Shown: positions 31,945-43,341 of the stretch, piece by piece
How positions within the stretch are numbered: the stretch's first letter is position 1
How the letters are laid out: every line of letters starts with the position of its first letter
Assembly: GCA_963931865.1 (NCBI GenBank)
Contig: OZ007505.1
Location: 12,476,868-12,540,867, forward strand
Reading direction: 5' to 3'
Source: Axinella damicornis
Lineage: Eukaryota; Porifera; Demospongiae; Axinellida; Axinellidae
Length of the DNA: 64,000 nucleotides
Program-made: the position numbers and the translations under genes
The notes under the pieces: generated by a model
Seen by the model: the letters and a program-made list of their open reading frames with translations, nothing else
Told to the model about the DNA's origin: nothing
Database searches by the model: none

Positions 31945-33729
31945 TATTACTTACACTATGACTATAGAACATTGAACACTGGGGCACTTACTCCCGACTT
32001 AAAAGAGGTAAGTCTTGCCACTCCAGCACCATTAAGTTAAATGACTTCTTTTGCATCTGTAGATGTCCTGCTGCCCACAGGATGTTGGCAAAAGCTCGCT
32101 ATAAAGGTAGGGCTACTATATCCGATTCCACCATCGTATGCGCTAGGCTAGTCAAATTATGTAACCAACTAGCAAGAACCAATAATTGCACCTCTATGAC
32201 CCAACCGGGATATAAATCATACCAACCCTCATTAACAGGTGCTACTCATGCATGGTGAACTTCCAAATCCAAACTACATTTAGTGAACTTACCAAGGCTG
32301 CTAATGCATCTGTTCTGGTTGATCTCCTTGCCACTACAAGTCCGTCTTTTGTCTGGCAATCCCGATGGTGTTCCTTGTACCGACAAGCTCCCAAAGACAA
32401 TAGCTAAATTGTTCGCTCACCATCAAAATAACTCATTCTGTAAGTTGCCTCAATCTTGAGATCCAAGTCGTTTCTTCACCTACTTCAATCTCTACGGTCT
32501 CTCTACTGTCAGTGCTGTCTACCCAATGACAGTTGATTGTGGTTGAGGCTATGTGGTCTTGGTTCGGTGAAATCTTACTTGTCTACTCAGTGACAAGACC
32601 GCCCTTCCCTTGTACTGTCATTTCTTTGTGATGGTGCTCGGGTTGGGTCATCCATCTCCCATTGTGCGAATATCCCAGTGGTCTACTCAGTGATCACAAT
32701 TTTTCGCACTGTCAACCCCCTACAGAGATCTTTTTCCATAATACGTGTATAATGAAAAAAGATATGTAGGGGGATTCTCCCAGGTCTTTCAAACATTATC
32801 TCCGCGATTTTCGTACTGCAAGCGGCAAAAGCTCAGTGAGGACTCCTAAACAGTTTTGGTCCCTGTATCATTCCTTAACGCATACCTGCCTTACTCTTGG
32901 ATGGTGTAACCACTGCTCAATCAAACTATTGAACCATGAATGACAGAGCTTGGGGAAGAAGGTGGACGATAGAAATGTCCGAGTAGCAAGTTTCCCTGAC
33001 ATAAACAGATCTCTGTAAACAATTGTTCGAAGGAGGGATGCAACGAGGTGGATGTGATAGGTAGACAATTTTGATATACAAAAGGGTGTCGCCACCATGA
33101 CGGTTTCTCTCCCTGTGGACGAGGGAATAGCCTGGGATACACAGTTCATTGTTGGAGATACTTATATCCAGCCAAGGGCCTTCTTTCTGTTACTTGCTTG
33201 TTTTTAACTATGAGGAAGAACAGCTTTTGATAAAAATTGAAATCTCGTGACAGTCTTTGTAAGGGAATTGAAATCTCGCGACATAGTCCTTGTAAGGGGT
33301 ATAACCTGCTCTACTATGTGTACCTTTCAAGCACTTATTTTGGTGTTATAGTTATATCTTACCACTGATTATGGAAATGTGAGGTGACTGTGACCATATT
33401 TTTCTTGTTCTTGTTGAGGTGGATTTACTTTCAATGTTGTGATTGTCTCCTGATCACTGGGGGCTTCAATGTGATGTTGACATTTGCAACTTTAAAATAA
33501 AAAGATTAAACCAAGGGCTATTAATGCTGGGTGCCATGAAATTTGCTGTCGGACTCTGTCTGTAAAATGGATAGGCAGTGTTAGCAGCCAGAAAGAAAAA
33601 AGGGCTGAACAAAGCACTGAGAAGCTAAGAGTGCTCCCTATCCACAGCAGCAGGGACGGCACGCGGTGCAACAGCGGAACAATGAAACTTGACTTGGCAT
33701 TTATTTATTTCATAGTTTAGCTTGATGCT
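31945..33729. other. Non-coding stretch
   Basis: No exon is recognised. It contains a solitary copy of the CCCCCTACA hairpin (32716-32773). Two overlapping minus-strand ORFs at about 32870-33149 show no domain. Confidence 0.55.
32716..32773. repeat. 58-bp CCCCCTACA hairpin, solitary copy
   Basis: CCCCCTACAGAGATCTTTTT and its near-complement AAAAAAGATATGTAGGGGG enclose AATACGTGTATAA. The same unit recurs at 33762-33819 and 35332-35386 inside larger palindromes, so it is an independent unit. Confidence 0.88.
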
Positions 33730-33852
33730 GGGATGATCACACAAAACAGTGAAGTATACAACCCCCTACAGAGATCTTTTTCCATAATACGTGTATAATG
33801 AAAAAAGATATGTAGGGGGATTGTATACTTCACTGTTTTGTGTGATCATCCC
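33730..33852. repeat. 123-bp palindrome with the CCCCCTACA hairpin at its centre
   Basis: Outer arms GGGATGATCACACAAAACAG, then TGAAGTATACAA, and their complement bracket the 58-bp hairpin. Confidence 0.92.
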
Positions 33853-34254
33853 TACCTTGTTTCCTTACTTTTTGCGGTTCTGGTATCCCTACATCCTGCT
33901 ACATTTTAAATGTTTTTTATTACTTGTTTATGTCATTTTTTTTAGCAGCAGGCGCATGATTACTTGACTCTGGCATTTACACTGCCAGCAATGGCTGAAG
34001 AATCAGACCCAAGCATCTCAAAAGCCAACCCTTTTCTGGATGGATACTAAGCCAGTGCTCCCTGAGCTGAAGTAGTGTAGGTAAAATAGCTATACCAGAT
34101 AGTAGTAGCGACACATTGTTGAGTCTTTAGATAGGCATTCACCCCTCTCACAGAACACAGTCTAGTAACATATATACATGTAGCACAGAGAATTTACCTC
34201 AGTCTAGTTACGGTAACTCAACAGCGCAAGGCCCTTCTAATTCAGCGATCTTGA

Positions 34255-35217
34255 ATAATTGGGGCGAGCCTGAGCGAGCCCCACATAGACGAGTTTGCTG
34301 TGAATTTTCTTTCTATATATATATATAACTAGGGGAATGCAGGACATTGTGGGGCGAGCGTGAGCGAGTACATGCAGGTGCTGAATTTGCATGGAACAGT
34401 TGCATGACATTGTGCTGAATGTGCATGGAGCAGTTGCATGTGCATGTCATCAGAATGTGAGTCTGACGGGGAGCACAACACAACTTAACGACACAGATCA
34501 CACCAGAAGTTATGACACTCGTGCATGCACTTCACAGCGTTGAAGCAGTCTGGCAGGTAGGTCCAGGAGCGGTCTCTGTCTCTGTTGTTGCCACCGAGGA
34601 TGACTTCCTCGTTCTCTGCTGATGCCAGATCTGTCATGACTGGTCACAGTGAGTTTAGTGTTACCGTGTGCAGGGCAGTCAACTTCCCATCCTCTGAGCA
34701 GTTGCATGGCTTAGCATTTGAAAGGGACTCCGGCGAGTTATAGGGGATTGTGAGTTCAAGGAGGATCACCTCCCTTGGTCTCACTGAAGCGCTCTCCCCG
34801 TCTTCATGAAATGCTTTAGCCACTCACCGCCCCACTATAGTCTCCATCCTTGCAAGGCCTTGTTGAGGTAGACTGTTCATAGTTCGCGTCTCAGTTGGAC
34901 GATATCATGTCAACGCACGAGCAGGAAGTGAACTCAGTTTGGAAATAACGCATGACGCAAGAACACGCAAAATACGAGCAGGAAGTGATTTACGGCACGA
35001 CGTACGATATATATATATATATCACAGAGTCGGTAGACTCTGTATGTAGGGATACGACGTACACGCAATATATGCTAATACAAAAGAATCTCTCCAAATC
35101 TCAGAAACGGCACACTTATAAGCCTTTATAATTATATATATATATAGAAATATAGAAATAAAGAAAATTCACATTGAACTCGTCTATGTGGGGCTCGCTC
35201 ACGCTCGCCCCAATAAT
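34255..35217. mobile_element. About 960-bp element with GGGGCGAGCSTGAGCGAG inverted ends, nested copies inside
   Basis: Ends AATTGGGGCGAGCCTGAGCG ... GACGAGTT ... TGTGAATTTTCTTT on the left and complement on the right. A second GGGGCGAGCGTGAGCGAG end at 34352 starts a decayed internal copy whose interior (to about 34720) matches 37195-37560 inverted. Its right portion (34880-35130) matches 36210-36460 inverted. Confidence 0.7.
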
Positions 35218-35221
35218 ATAT

Positions 35222-35498
35222 ACAAGTAATCAAAAACATTTCATAAATGTAACAGGATGTAGGGATACTGGAACGGCAAAAAGTAAGGAAACAAGGTAGG
35301 GATGATCGCACAAAACAGTGAAGTATACAATCCCCCTACAGAGATCTTTTTCCATATATGTGCAATGAAAAAAGATATGTAGGGGGATTGTATACTTCAC
35401 TGTTTTGTGCGATCATCCCTACCTTGTTTCCTTACTTTTTGCCGTTCCAGTATCCCTACATCCTGTTACATTTATGAAATGTTTTTGATTACTTGTTT
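35222..35498. repeat. 277-bp near-perfect foldback
   Basis: Arms of about 135 bp run from ACAAGTAATCAAAAACATTT through GGATGTAGGGATACTGG to the central 55-bp CCCCCTACA hairpin, with very few mismatches. This is the fullest version of the palindrome seen at 33730. Confidence 0.93.
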
Positions 35499-35515
35499 AT
35501 GTCATTTTTTTTTAG

Positions 35516-35636
35516 CAGCAGGCGCATGTTTGAGCTGAAATTTGCCATCACAGAGCAGAAGTCAGTGTCCTCACAGCGTTGGCTGAAGAATCAGACCCAA
35601 GCATCTCAAGTCATCCCTTTTCTGGATGGATACTAA
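35516..35636 (+). CDS. Candidate terminal exon, unrecognised gene
   Basis: After a strong pyrimidine tract and TTTAG the frame reads SRRMFELKFAITEQKSVSSQ, then ends VIPFLDGY and TAA. The same exon is present but disrupted in the duplicate at about 33955-34050. No family recognised; upstream exons not identified. Confidence 0.42.
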
Positions 35637-36598
35637 ACCAGTGCTCCCTGTCTGAAGACCATAATATTAGCTATACCAGATAGTAGCGACATTATTGAGT
35701 CTTTAGATAGGCATTCACCCCTCTCACAGAACACAGTAGGTAGTAACATAATATTATACGCACAGAGTTTAGAACTTACCTCAGTTCATTGTCAGTTTTA
35801 TGAAGTTACCTCGAGTGCAGTGACAGCAGCAAGGCACTTCTAATTCAGCGATCTTGAGTAATAATTACGTATCGTTGCTAAGTGATCGCGCATGCGTACA
35901 AACGAGAAAATGGCGTGACAAAAGAAGCCATAGTTATTGAGTGGGCAGCTGCAGCCGCCTAGTGAAGACTTGGAAGTTGCGAAAAAGCGATGGGCTGGTG
36001 CACTGCTCGGTGTGAAATGCTGCTGTTTCGTGCGAAAACCATCATGAGAGATTGAGTCGACGTTGAGCTAGCCCGTCTGAAAGAAGAAAGAAGAAGAAGA
36101 AGAAGAAGAAGAAGAAGAAAGAAAAACAATTTGCCCGTTTTGCGAGTACCTGGTGTGGTACTTTCGCGCCGGTTTTTCGCGACGCGAGGAGTCTTGTTGG
36201 TCATGAAAACACTTGAAGATGAACGGTATGTGGTTATAAAGGCTTATAAGTGTACCGTTTCTGAGATTTGGAGAGATTTTTTTGTATTGGCATGTATTGC
36301 GTGTACGTCGTATCCCTACATACAGAGTCTACCGACTCTGTGATATCGTACGTCGTGCCGTAAATCACTTCCTGCTCGTATTTTGCGTGTCATTGCGTCA
36401 TGCGTTAATTCAAACCACAAACATTGCAACGTCAACGACTTAGACACGAACCATGAACGGTCTACCTCAACAAGGATGGAGACTATAGCGCACGGTGAGG
36501 GGCTATAGCATTTCATGAAGACGGGGAGAGTGCTTCAAGCGATCTCATGTCCTGCATGCAGAGCACATCATGGTGTGCATTAGCTAGCTAGCTAGCAT

Positions 36599-37171
36599 CA
36601 AGAGCGCATGATGACATCATTGTTTTTTCACGGCGGAGGAGGAAGAGCGTGTGACTGGCAAAAATTTGAAACAGGCGGAATCTCTGGCGTGTACTAAAAA
36701 TAGAACACGTGAGCTCAACACGTTGGCTTTATCACGGATATCACGCCACTGTACACGTAGTAACGTTGCTAGCTAGCTGTAAATGGAGCGCTCAGAGCTC
36801 ACCTTGCGAAGTCTGCGTTCTCACAGCCGTTATCGACACAAAGCGATTCGTTCTGCGTTCTACCCGAGCCTGAAAGTCGGGCGGGGAGAAACGGTGGATG
36901 ATTGTTTGCTCCACGAAGTACTTCGAAGTTGAAGGGGGTGGTATTGGCCCAGTTCTGTCTCTGACTGATAGTCCTCTGGCTCGAGATCGACTATTTCGCA
37001 GCTGTATCGTTTCTCACGCTCTGTTCTGACCCGCAATCTATAGATACAACGTGACCGGATGTGCTATTTTTAGTACACGCGAAAGATTCTGCTTTCACCA
37101 CGGGAGAATACGAAGTCACACGCTCTTCCTCCTCCGCCGTGAAAAAACAATGATGTCATCATGCGCTCTTG
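36599..37171. mobile_element. 573-bp MITE with CAAGAGCGCATGATGACATC ends
   Basis: Terminal inverted repeats of about 60 bp (CAAGAGCGCATGATGACATC, then TTTTTTCACGGCGGAGGAGG, then AAGAGCGTGTGAC) with complement on the right. CTAGCAT directly flanks both sides (36592-36598 and 37172-37178), a 7-bp or slightly longer target duplication. No coding frame. Confidence 0.87.
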
Positions 37172-37194
37172 CTAGCATGCATGCAGGCTTTAAG

Positions 37195-37560
37195 CTATAA
37201 ACCATCGCGGTGTGTTGGACTGCTGCTTCAGCTATTGCCAGAGGATGGGAACTTGACTGGCCTGCGCTTGGTAACACTTAACTCACTGTGACATGCAGTC
37301 AAGACACAGATCTGGCATCAGCAGACAATGAGAAAGTCGCCCTCCGGTGGCGACAACAAAGACAGAGAGCTCTCCTGGACCTACCTACCAGACTGCTTCG
37401 GCTAACCTGATTTGCAGTTGCTGTGAAGTGCATGGGTGTACTTTTAGTGTCATAACTTCTGTGTCCTTAAGTCGTGCTATGCTCTCCGTCACATTCGGAT
37501 GACATGCACTGACAGTCATGCACATGCATCTGCTCCATGTAGGAACACATGCTCATGCAA
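37195..37560 (+). repeat. Degenerate interior of the GGGCGAGCGTGAG family
   Basis: Shares GATCTGGCATCAGCAGA, TCCTGGACCTACCT and CCAGACTGCTTCGGC with the inverted copy at 34510-34640 and with 61170-61350. The ends are lost. Confidence 0.6.
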
Positions 37561-38114
37561 CAGTGCTGAAAAGATGAATCAGCTGAAAGCAAATAACATT
37601 GTGTCTTGTACTTTGATACCTGAGCTAGGTGATATATCTGTATGAGGGTGCACTACTATTAAACATGGCTCACATGCATCATCTTGCTGAGCTGTGGGCC
37701 GAATACCTCAGAGGGCCTGTGCTTGCATTAATCCAGGTATTGCTGGTGTACGTCAACTATGGTGCTATTGATGACTTCCTCTACCTGACGGAAAGCCTTA
37801 GCTTGAGTCTGGATGGACACATCCAGATATGGCAACATCTACCGAAGGGGATAAGGTGAACAGATACAGTTATTACTGTGGAATGGAACACAGATGTAGG
37901 CTGAATGGAACCGAGACATTCTAAACTGCAGTGTATATAATGTTCTTACTCAGGGTCATTGCCTTTCTTTTGTACCCTCCTAGGATGTGAGAGGGGATTT
38001 GTGTTGAAGGAGGGGAGGCCAGATTGTGTGTCATGCATGAAATGTGGTGTGCTAGCAAATGACCAGCTGCAGCTGTCTTGTTGCAGCGACCTGCTCACTC
38101 ACGCACAAACGTAC

Positions 38115-38126
38115 ACTCACACACAT

Positions 38127-38169
<43 letters not shown>

Positions 38170-38170
38170 A

Positions 38171-38219
<49 letters not shown>

Positions 38220-38220
38220 A

Positions 38221-38279
<59 letters not shown>
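38115..38279. repeat. (AC)n microsatellite, about 165 bp
   Basis: Long AC repeat with two ATAATC interruptions (38166 and 38216). Confidence 0.97.
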
Positions 38280-38280
<1 letters not shown>

Positions 38281-38569
38281 CAGCTGGAGTGTACCGTCAC
38301 AACTTCAGTGAAGTGATTGCACAGAAAGTAGCACCTGCCATCCCTGTCCAGCCAATCGACCTCCTGTGGTGATGCCATTCACTTCTCAATTGAGGTGTGT
38401 AAAGTATAGCCACTAGTCAGGGTGGTCTAGAACTGCCAATACAAGGACGTTTTGGGTTTGTAATGTGCAGTTTTTCCTGCACAACATTATTACGTGTGAC
38501 AAAGGCTGTGTGGGTAGGCCTGTGGTCAAGACAGTTATTCATCATTACATGTAGACAAACTTAATTATC

Positions 38570-38865
38570 TCCTGCTCCTTCTCCTTCCTCTCCCCTCTCC
38601 CTCTGTTCTCCTTGCCCTCTCTCCCTTTCTGCTCCCTCCCTCCGTCCTTCTCTCCCTCCCTCCCTCCCTCCCCCCTCCCTCCCTCCCTCTCTCCCTCCCT
38701 CCCCTCCCTCCTCCCTCACTCCCCCCTCCCTCTCCTCCCTTCCCTCTCTCCCCTCCACTTGTTCTCCCTTCCCATCTCCTACTTCCCTTCCCCTAGCTCC
38801 CTCCATTTTCCTCATTCCTTCTCCTCCCCTCCCTCCCTCCCTCTTCTCCCTCCTCTGTGTCATGA
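38570..38865. repeat. Polypyrimidine (CCCT)n tract
   Basis: Nearly 300 bp of C/T on the plus strand, dominated by CTCCCTCC. Such mirror-repeat pyrimidine tracts can form triplex DNA. Open frames on both strands here are low-complexity artefacts. Confidence 0.95.
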
Positions 38866-39095
38866 TAAGGTGTTCAATTAATTTGCAGGTGTGTTGTTGC
38901 GGGTGTCCCCACAAGGTGTATGAGCAACATCATCACGGGAAAAACACTTCAGGTTGAGCACATGTATATACCATACCCATGATGACAAACCGTACCGTAG
39001 CTGGTCTGAAAGTAACATTTGAGTATTTTCCACAGAACATCTCATTGTCCGGTAGGAGCATAGGAGGTAAGTGGGAGAACAATGCCATTACAGAG

Positions 39096-39354
39096 TACCA
39101 TAGTCTCGCACTGTTAGGCGCAGCTCACTTATAGGCGCATGTTCGACTCTCGTCTCAGCTACATATTGTAAGTAGGTTCGAAAATGGCGGAAGAAGACTT
39201 CAGTGCAGATCAGTGGCAAAAGCCGTAATTCCAAATGAAGCACACTTCCTATTTGAGGAATGTCATTTTCAATTATGTGCATCTTGTTATTTGGCACACA
39301 TTTCCTTCCTGTGGAGATATAGGTGCATGTGCCTAATAATGCATGACTATGGTA
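39096..39354. mobile_element. 259-bp MITE, TACCATAGTC family (reference copy)
   Basis: Ends TACCATAGTC and GACTATGGTA, with GTTAGGCGCAGC and GGTGCATGTGCCTAATAATG subterminal blocks in inverted order. Further copies lie at 45393-45628, 29838-30062 and, in part, at 4000-4130. Confidence 0.82.
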
Positions 39355-39493
39355 TGTAGGTTTGACAATGATCAATCTGCTTATCGGATCGCTCTTTGGG
39401 ATATAATCACCTGTATAATGTTGATCTGATGGGCTAATTCAAATCCCATGTGTCACTGCAACCCCATGATACCAATTTCTTTCCTCTCTCTAG

Positions 39494-41870
39494 AGTGTAT
39501 GCCTATGCGGCCACTGCATGGGTGACCTGCTCAACGAGCTCTTTAAGCAGGAGGTGGCACAAGAGGGAGACAGGCTGTCACTGGGTTTGTCTACACACAT
39601 GATGAAATTCTTCTCCATGCCTGGGCCCTTCATTGGTATGTCAGTGTGTGTGGGTGGGGGGGGGGGGGGGGGGGGGGGGGGACAGACCATCGGGCCACTG
39701 GGCATATCCACACACACATGATGAGGACGGCCTTTAAGTTCCCAAGGTGCTCTTTTGGACCAACTTGGCTGCTCTCTGGCAGGACTACTCCATTTCAGCC
39801 TAGCCTTGTTCCCAGACCCCTTCCAGCTTTCCATCGCTTGCAGTACTGCAAGCGATGGAAAGCTGGGGACGAGGCTACCAATCCATAGCTGCTGTCCTAT
39901 TGTGGTGGGACAAGATGATTCTGTAACTGTGCCCAGCTTTCACCACCATCTCCTATGTACTACAGTGGTGAAAGTTTGGAAGAGGTTCCTCTGTGTGAGA
40001 TTATATGATGTTTCCCTAACATAGAGCCGACTACCTTGAGAAGCATTCTGAACCGATTAAGTTGGAACTGAAGAAGAGTGTCTTCAATGAAAAGGCGAAG
40101 GCCATGGCGCAAGAGATCGAGTCCAGAGAGGGAAGGAAGGTGGAGCTCATCAAAAGGAAGATCCTGAAGCCTTCACCGCAAGGTATCAATGTTTCTTTGC
40201 AGTAACAGTACCCACCCACCGACTCTTGGCTACAATCTATAGCCTTGTTCCCACACCCCACGCGGCCTGGAATCGGGGCTATAGCTGACTACTGCCACAT
40301 ACATGTATAATCACACTAAGTATGTCATTTGGGCATGTTCAGCAACTGGACTGCATTTCTCTTCGCTGTTTCCATGAGCCTCCATCTGTGCTGCATTACT
40401 AGAATCAGATAATGCGGTAAATTCATGGGTAATAGCTTTGCTTGAGATGTAGTCAACTGAGCATGCATACATACATGTAGCTCTCTGAAGTTGGCATCAT
40501 AGCCAGAGCTTGAACATCTTGTATCACTCTCTCTCAAGGGAAGTTTCAGGTGGCCAAGGGAGGTTCTCAAGTGGGGTTCTTCAAAAGGCCGAGGACACCA
40601 TTCATCACCTGGTGCAAGTTCCTCGCGAAGGAGGGGAGCTGGATTTACAAGTCCCGTGCGAGGGAGGGGAACTGGATTTGCAAGCCCTTTGCGACGGACA
40701 GGGGCTGGTTTTGTGCGTGGTCGTAGTATAGGAAAGGGCCTAGGACAGCTGCAACCTTAAGGAAGTAATTTCTCTCAGCGTCCACCTGATGTCCCCAACC
40801 AGAGCAGAGGGTTTACGAGGGGTAGAGGGACCGACGAAAGAAGTGCTAGGGGGAGGGGAGGACGAGGAAGTGGGTATTTCAATCCAGACACTACTGCTAA
40901 ATCGTCGGAAGGCTTCACAAATTAATCTCCTGGCCAGAAATGGAGCCAGAGTCAGACACAAATGGATATTTCTGCAGTTGTACGGAGGAGGTATGGCCCT
41001 GGCCCTGGTACCCAGCAGGCCCCAACAGTGGCACCACCCCTCCAGGCACAGCAAACACTTCCCCACTGGATTAATGTTTAGTCACCGCAAGTACCTCCTA
41101 ACTGGATCCAGCAACAGCAGGCACCACCATCGTGGCCCCAGTAACTGCCAGCACAATCGCCTGTGGTTCAGCAGCTGCAGCAAGCACCACCACCATCTTG
41201 GCCCCAACCCGCACAAGTGCCTTTTGTTCCGCAGCAGCAAACTCCCCCATCATGTTGGCCCCAACCACAGCCATCATTGTGACCCCAAACGCAACTGGTA
41301 CAACTGCAGCAACAGCAAGCACTGCCATACTTGCTGTATTTGAATCAGGGCAATGAAGACGCTCAGCTGGAGGTCCTGCTGAAGTCCATCCATGAACAGG
41401 GGGCCAGCCAGGCTGTAGTACAGCAAGTGGTAGGGGATGCTACTATGTTACTAGTTTCGGTACCAGACCCTCGCACGCAGAGCGAGGGTCTGGTACTGAG
41501 ACTACTCTGTTGCCAGTTCATTGTAAAGGCACGGAGTTGTGTGGGCACACTCTTGAGTGACGATTAGACTCGTGCTGTTATCTCTTTCTCAGGCCAAGAT
41601 CAACAGTGAAGAAGATGCTGATGCTACCCTGAAACTCTCAAGTGCTCTCACACAGGCGCTGCTGGCATACCATCTCCACTGTAAGGCTACTACCAGCCAG
41701 TATTGTTAATACAAAATAATTTCATGTTATGATTGTGTGTGTGGTCATCCTCAGTATTCTGTCCCATTCCATTTTGCACAGAGCATCCCAGAAAACCCAC
41801 TGGCTGCAGTGATTGGCAGCTTGCAGGGCCTCAGCCATGCAGTTAGACTTGCAGAATCCTACGTCTTCTA
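39494..41870 (+). CDS. Unrecognised spliced gene with charged helix, RGG/FG-like and Gln/Pro-rich parts
   Basis: Exons with matching phases are 39494-39635 (SVCLCGHCMGDLLNELFKQE ... MKFFSMPGPFI), 40027-40182 (ADYLEKHSEPIKLELKK ..., charged helix) and about 40552-40735 (GKFQVAKGGSQVGFFKR). A shift near 40580 gives RRRGAGF / RGRGTGF / RRTGAGF repeats. About 40769-41430 carries RGRGGRGSGYFNP and a Gln/Pro-rich stretch with in-frame stops needing shifts. About 41594-41682 (AKINSEEDADATLKLSSAL) and 41782-41870 (SIPENPLAAVIGSLQGL, ends TAG) complete it. It has the look of an RNA-associated protein, but the family is not recognised. Possible earlier exons: 37673-37735 and 37984-38090 (Cys-rich). Confidence 0.5.
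39655..39681. repeat. G homopolymer (about 26 bp)
   Basis: A G run in the intron after the exon ending at 39635. Confidence 0.95.
39801..39876. repeat. 76-bp foldback MITE, TAGCCTTG end
   Basis: TAGCCTTGTTCCCAGACC, then AGCTTTCCATCGCTTGCAGT and the complement give an almost perfect stem. Flanks do not match. Intronic in the unrecognised gene. Confidence 0.85.
40240..40281. repeat. 42-bp hairpin, TAGCCTTGTTCCCA end
   Basis: TAGCCTTGTTCCCA ... TGGAATCGGGGCTA with partial pairing. A decayed minimal member of the same family, again intronic. Confidence 0.6.
41452..41504. repeat. 53-bp foldback MITE, TAGTTTCGGTACCAGACC end, probable 9-bp TSD
   Basis: TAGTTTCGGTACCAGACCCT pairs with AGGGTCTGGTACTGAGACTA. 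Flanks CTATGTTAC and CTCTGTTGC agree at 7 of 9. It lies just after the donor of the exon ending near 41430. Confidence 0.82.
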
Positions 41871-42039
41871 GCAACCAGTAGCCGCTAGTGTCAAGGCAGT
41901 GGACTAGTTTTATAGTATGGCGTTGATTGACACTTGTATGCTATTCACACAATCATGCAATCCCCTAAATTTATACTACCTATGAAAATGATTGTTCTTG
42001 ATATTATGATGACAGTGTGATCAAGCCTAAAGTGGGGAT

Positions 42040-43341
42040 GCTCCATTTTTAGTGGATCTCGAGGTGGCACACCGAACTGACCAGGAGGCCAACCTGGGGC
42101 CAGTTTAGTTGTGGGTTGTGTACTCCTTGACTTGGTTCCATGTGCCCAACCAAAGTTACTACCATCTGATGTACAATTTGACTTCATCCTCCCAGCTGGA
42201 ACAAACCCTGCATGGGGCGCACACTTGGAGAATCACCACCCAGTGTGCTTTGGTATGCTTCAATGGAGCCATTCTGAGGAGCGGTGGGCATCCCACAGTT
42301 GACTGTAAGAAAGGAAGCGATGTCAGCATCAAATAAAAAGTGGGAGGATAAGACATCAGCTATTCATATCAAAAGCAATCTTGATGGAGTATATGCCAGT
42401 GGGAGATACAGGTCCACGCCGGAATTGAATTAGCCCCCTAAACTTGAAGTTTAGGGGGGCTAATTCAATTTTTGTGGGTTAGGCCACTGGTTCTCAGCCC
42501 TTCAAATTTATTATTATTATTAAGTTCATTTAATTTATTATCCTTTGATGTAGTTTTTAATAGTTGAATTATTTCGCTCTTTCATCAGTTCAAGTTACAC
42601 ATTTTGACACATTACCAACATATAACCATGCATGTACCTGATTAAGTAACCACTTAAAGCACCAGGGTTTGGACTCCACCCACTGCTAGTGCACATGAAC
42701 ATCATCCTCTCAGGAACCAGACCTTGGTCACAGCTGTAGAACACCACTGAACCCTCTGTTGTGTTAGTGTAGCTCTCCAGAGATCCATTCTGTGCATGGG
42801 GCAGGAGGTGGGCCACAGTCAACTAGAGTTGTAATATACAATCCGGTGAATCCATGGTGCCTCCTGCTGCTTGGAATTCACTCTGATTACCAAATTCCCA
42901 CACATGCAGAACAAACACCCCAGTGGTAGCTACAGCATTGTGTATAGGCTTGGTATATAGCTAACATGCTAGAGCATTGATCTACAGAATTGATGGAGCA
43001 TAATCACGTAATTCAGCATTAATATCAAGGGTGTCTTCATTATCAGATTTCAGAGCGTCAAGTGCAAAATCGACCTACCATTATTATATGGTAGTTTGTA
43101 CTAGCGTAGGTACCTGTACCCTGTTGATGATTCCATTAATATTCGTACAATTCCTCTACTAATTCGTACACCGTTTCCAGCAATATTTTGCGTACTCTAA
43201 TCACATACAGCCATCATTGTTGTACTTGGAAATAAAATGTGAGTTACATCTGAAGGATATCTCAGCACCCTCAGTTGTGTTTTGATAAGGCTCAATGAAG
43301 CCATTCCCAGGAGTAGCCGGGTCACTGCAGTTGCATGACTG
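42040..43341 (-). CDS. Sushi (CCP) domain gene fragment, three exons
   Basis: Sushi/complement-control modules are extracellular protein-binding domains of about 60 residues with four cysteines. On the minus strand, 43341-43197 follows a TCCATACAG acceptor (CSDPATPGNGFIEPYQNT ... ISFRCN). 42826-42655 reads VDCGPPPAP, NGSLESYTNTTEGSVVFYSC and MFMCTSSGWSPNPG. 42312-42040 reads VNCGMPTAPQNGSIEAYQST, CAPHAGFVP and NCTSDG. The NGS(I/L)E-Y and Cys-Gly/Trp spacing is typical. Each exon needs or may need a one-base shift. Signal peptide, further modules and anchor are not seen, so this is part of a larger secreted or membrane protein, or a decayed one. Confidence 0.68.
42423..42471. repeat. 49-bp palindrome
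   Basis: AATTGAATTAGCCCCCTAAA, CTT/G/AAG centre, then the complement to AATT. Lies between CCP-coding exons of the minus-strand gene. Confidence 0.93.

Larger units (their letters stand above)
33950..35870. repeat. Segmental duplication pair (33950-34258 and 35510-35870)
   Basis: GCAGCAGGCGCATG, GGCTGAAGAATCAGACCC, TGGATGGATACTAA, GAGTCTTTAGATAGGCATTC and AATTCAGCGATCTTGA occur in the same order in both halves. The second copy keeps an intact exon (35516-35636); the first is broken. Both are preceded by the palindrome family at 33730 and 35222, so the duplication included it. Confidence 0.82.
35871..37628. other. Repeat-derived stretch
   Basis: Holds a GAA run (36085-36122), sequence inverted relative to 34880-35130 (about 36210-36500), a 573-bp MITE (36599-37171) and a degenerate GGGCGAGCGTGAG-family interior (37195-37560). 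No host exon seen. Confidence 0.6.

Noticed and set aside
32868..33149. Two overlapping minus-strand ORFs
   Set aside because: No domain, no splice sites in phase, and neighbouring sequence is non-coding.
38561..38914. Arg/Glu/Gly-rich minus-strand ORF and Pro/Ser-rich plus-strand ORF
   Set aside because: Low-complexity translation of a polypyrimidine tract.
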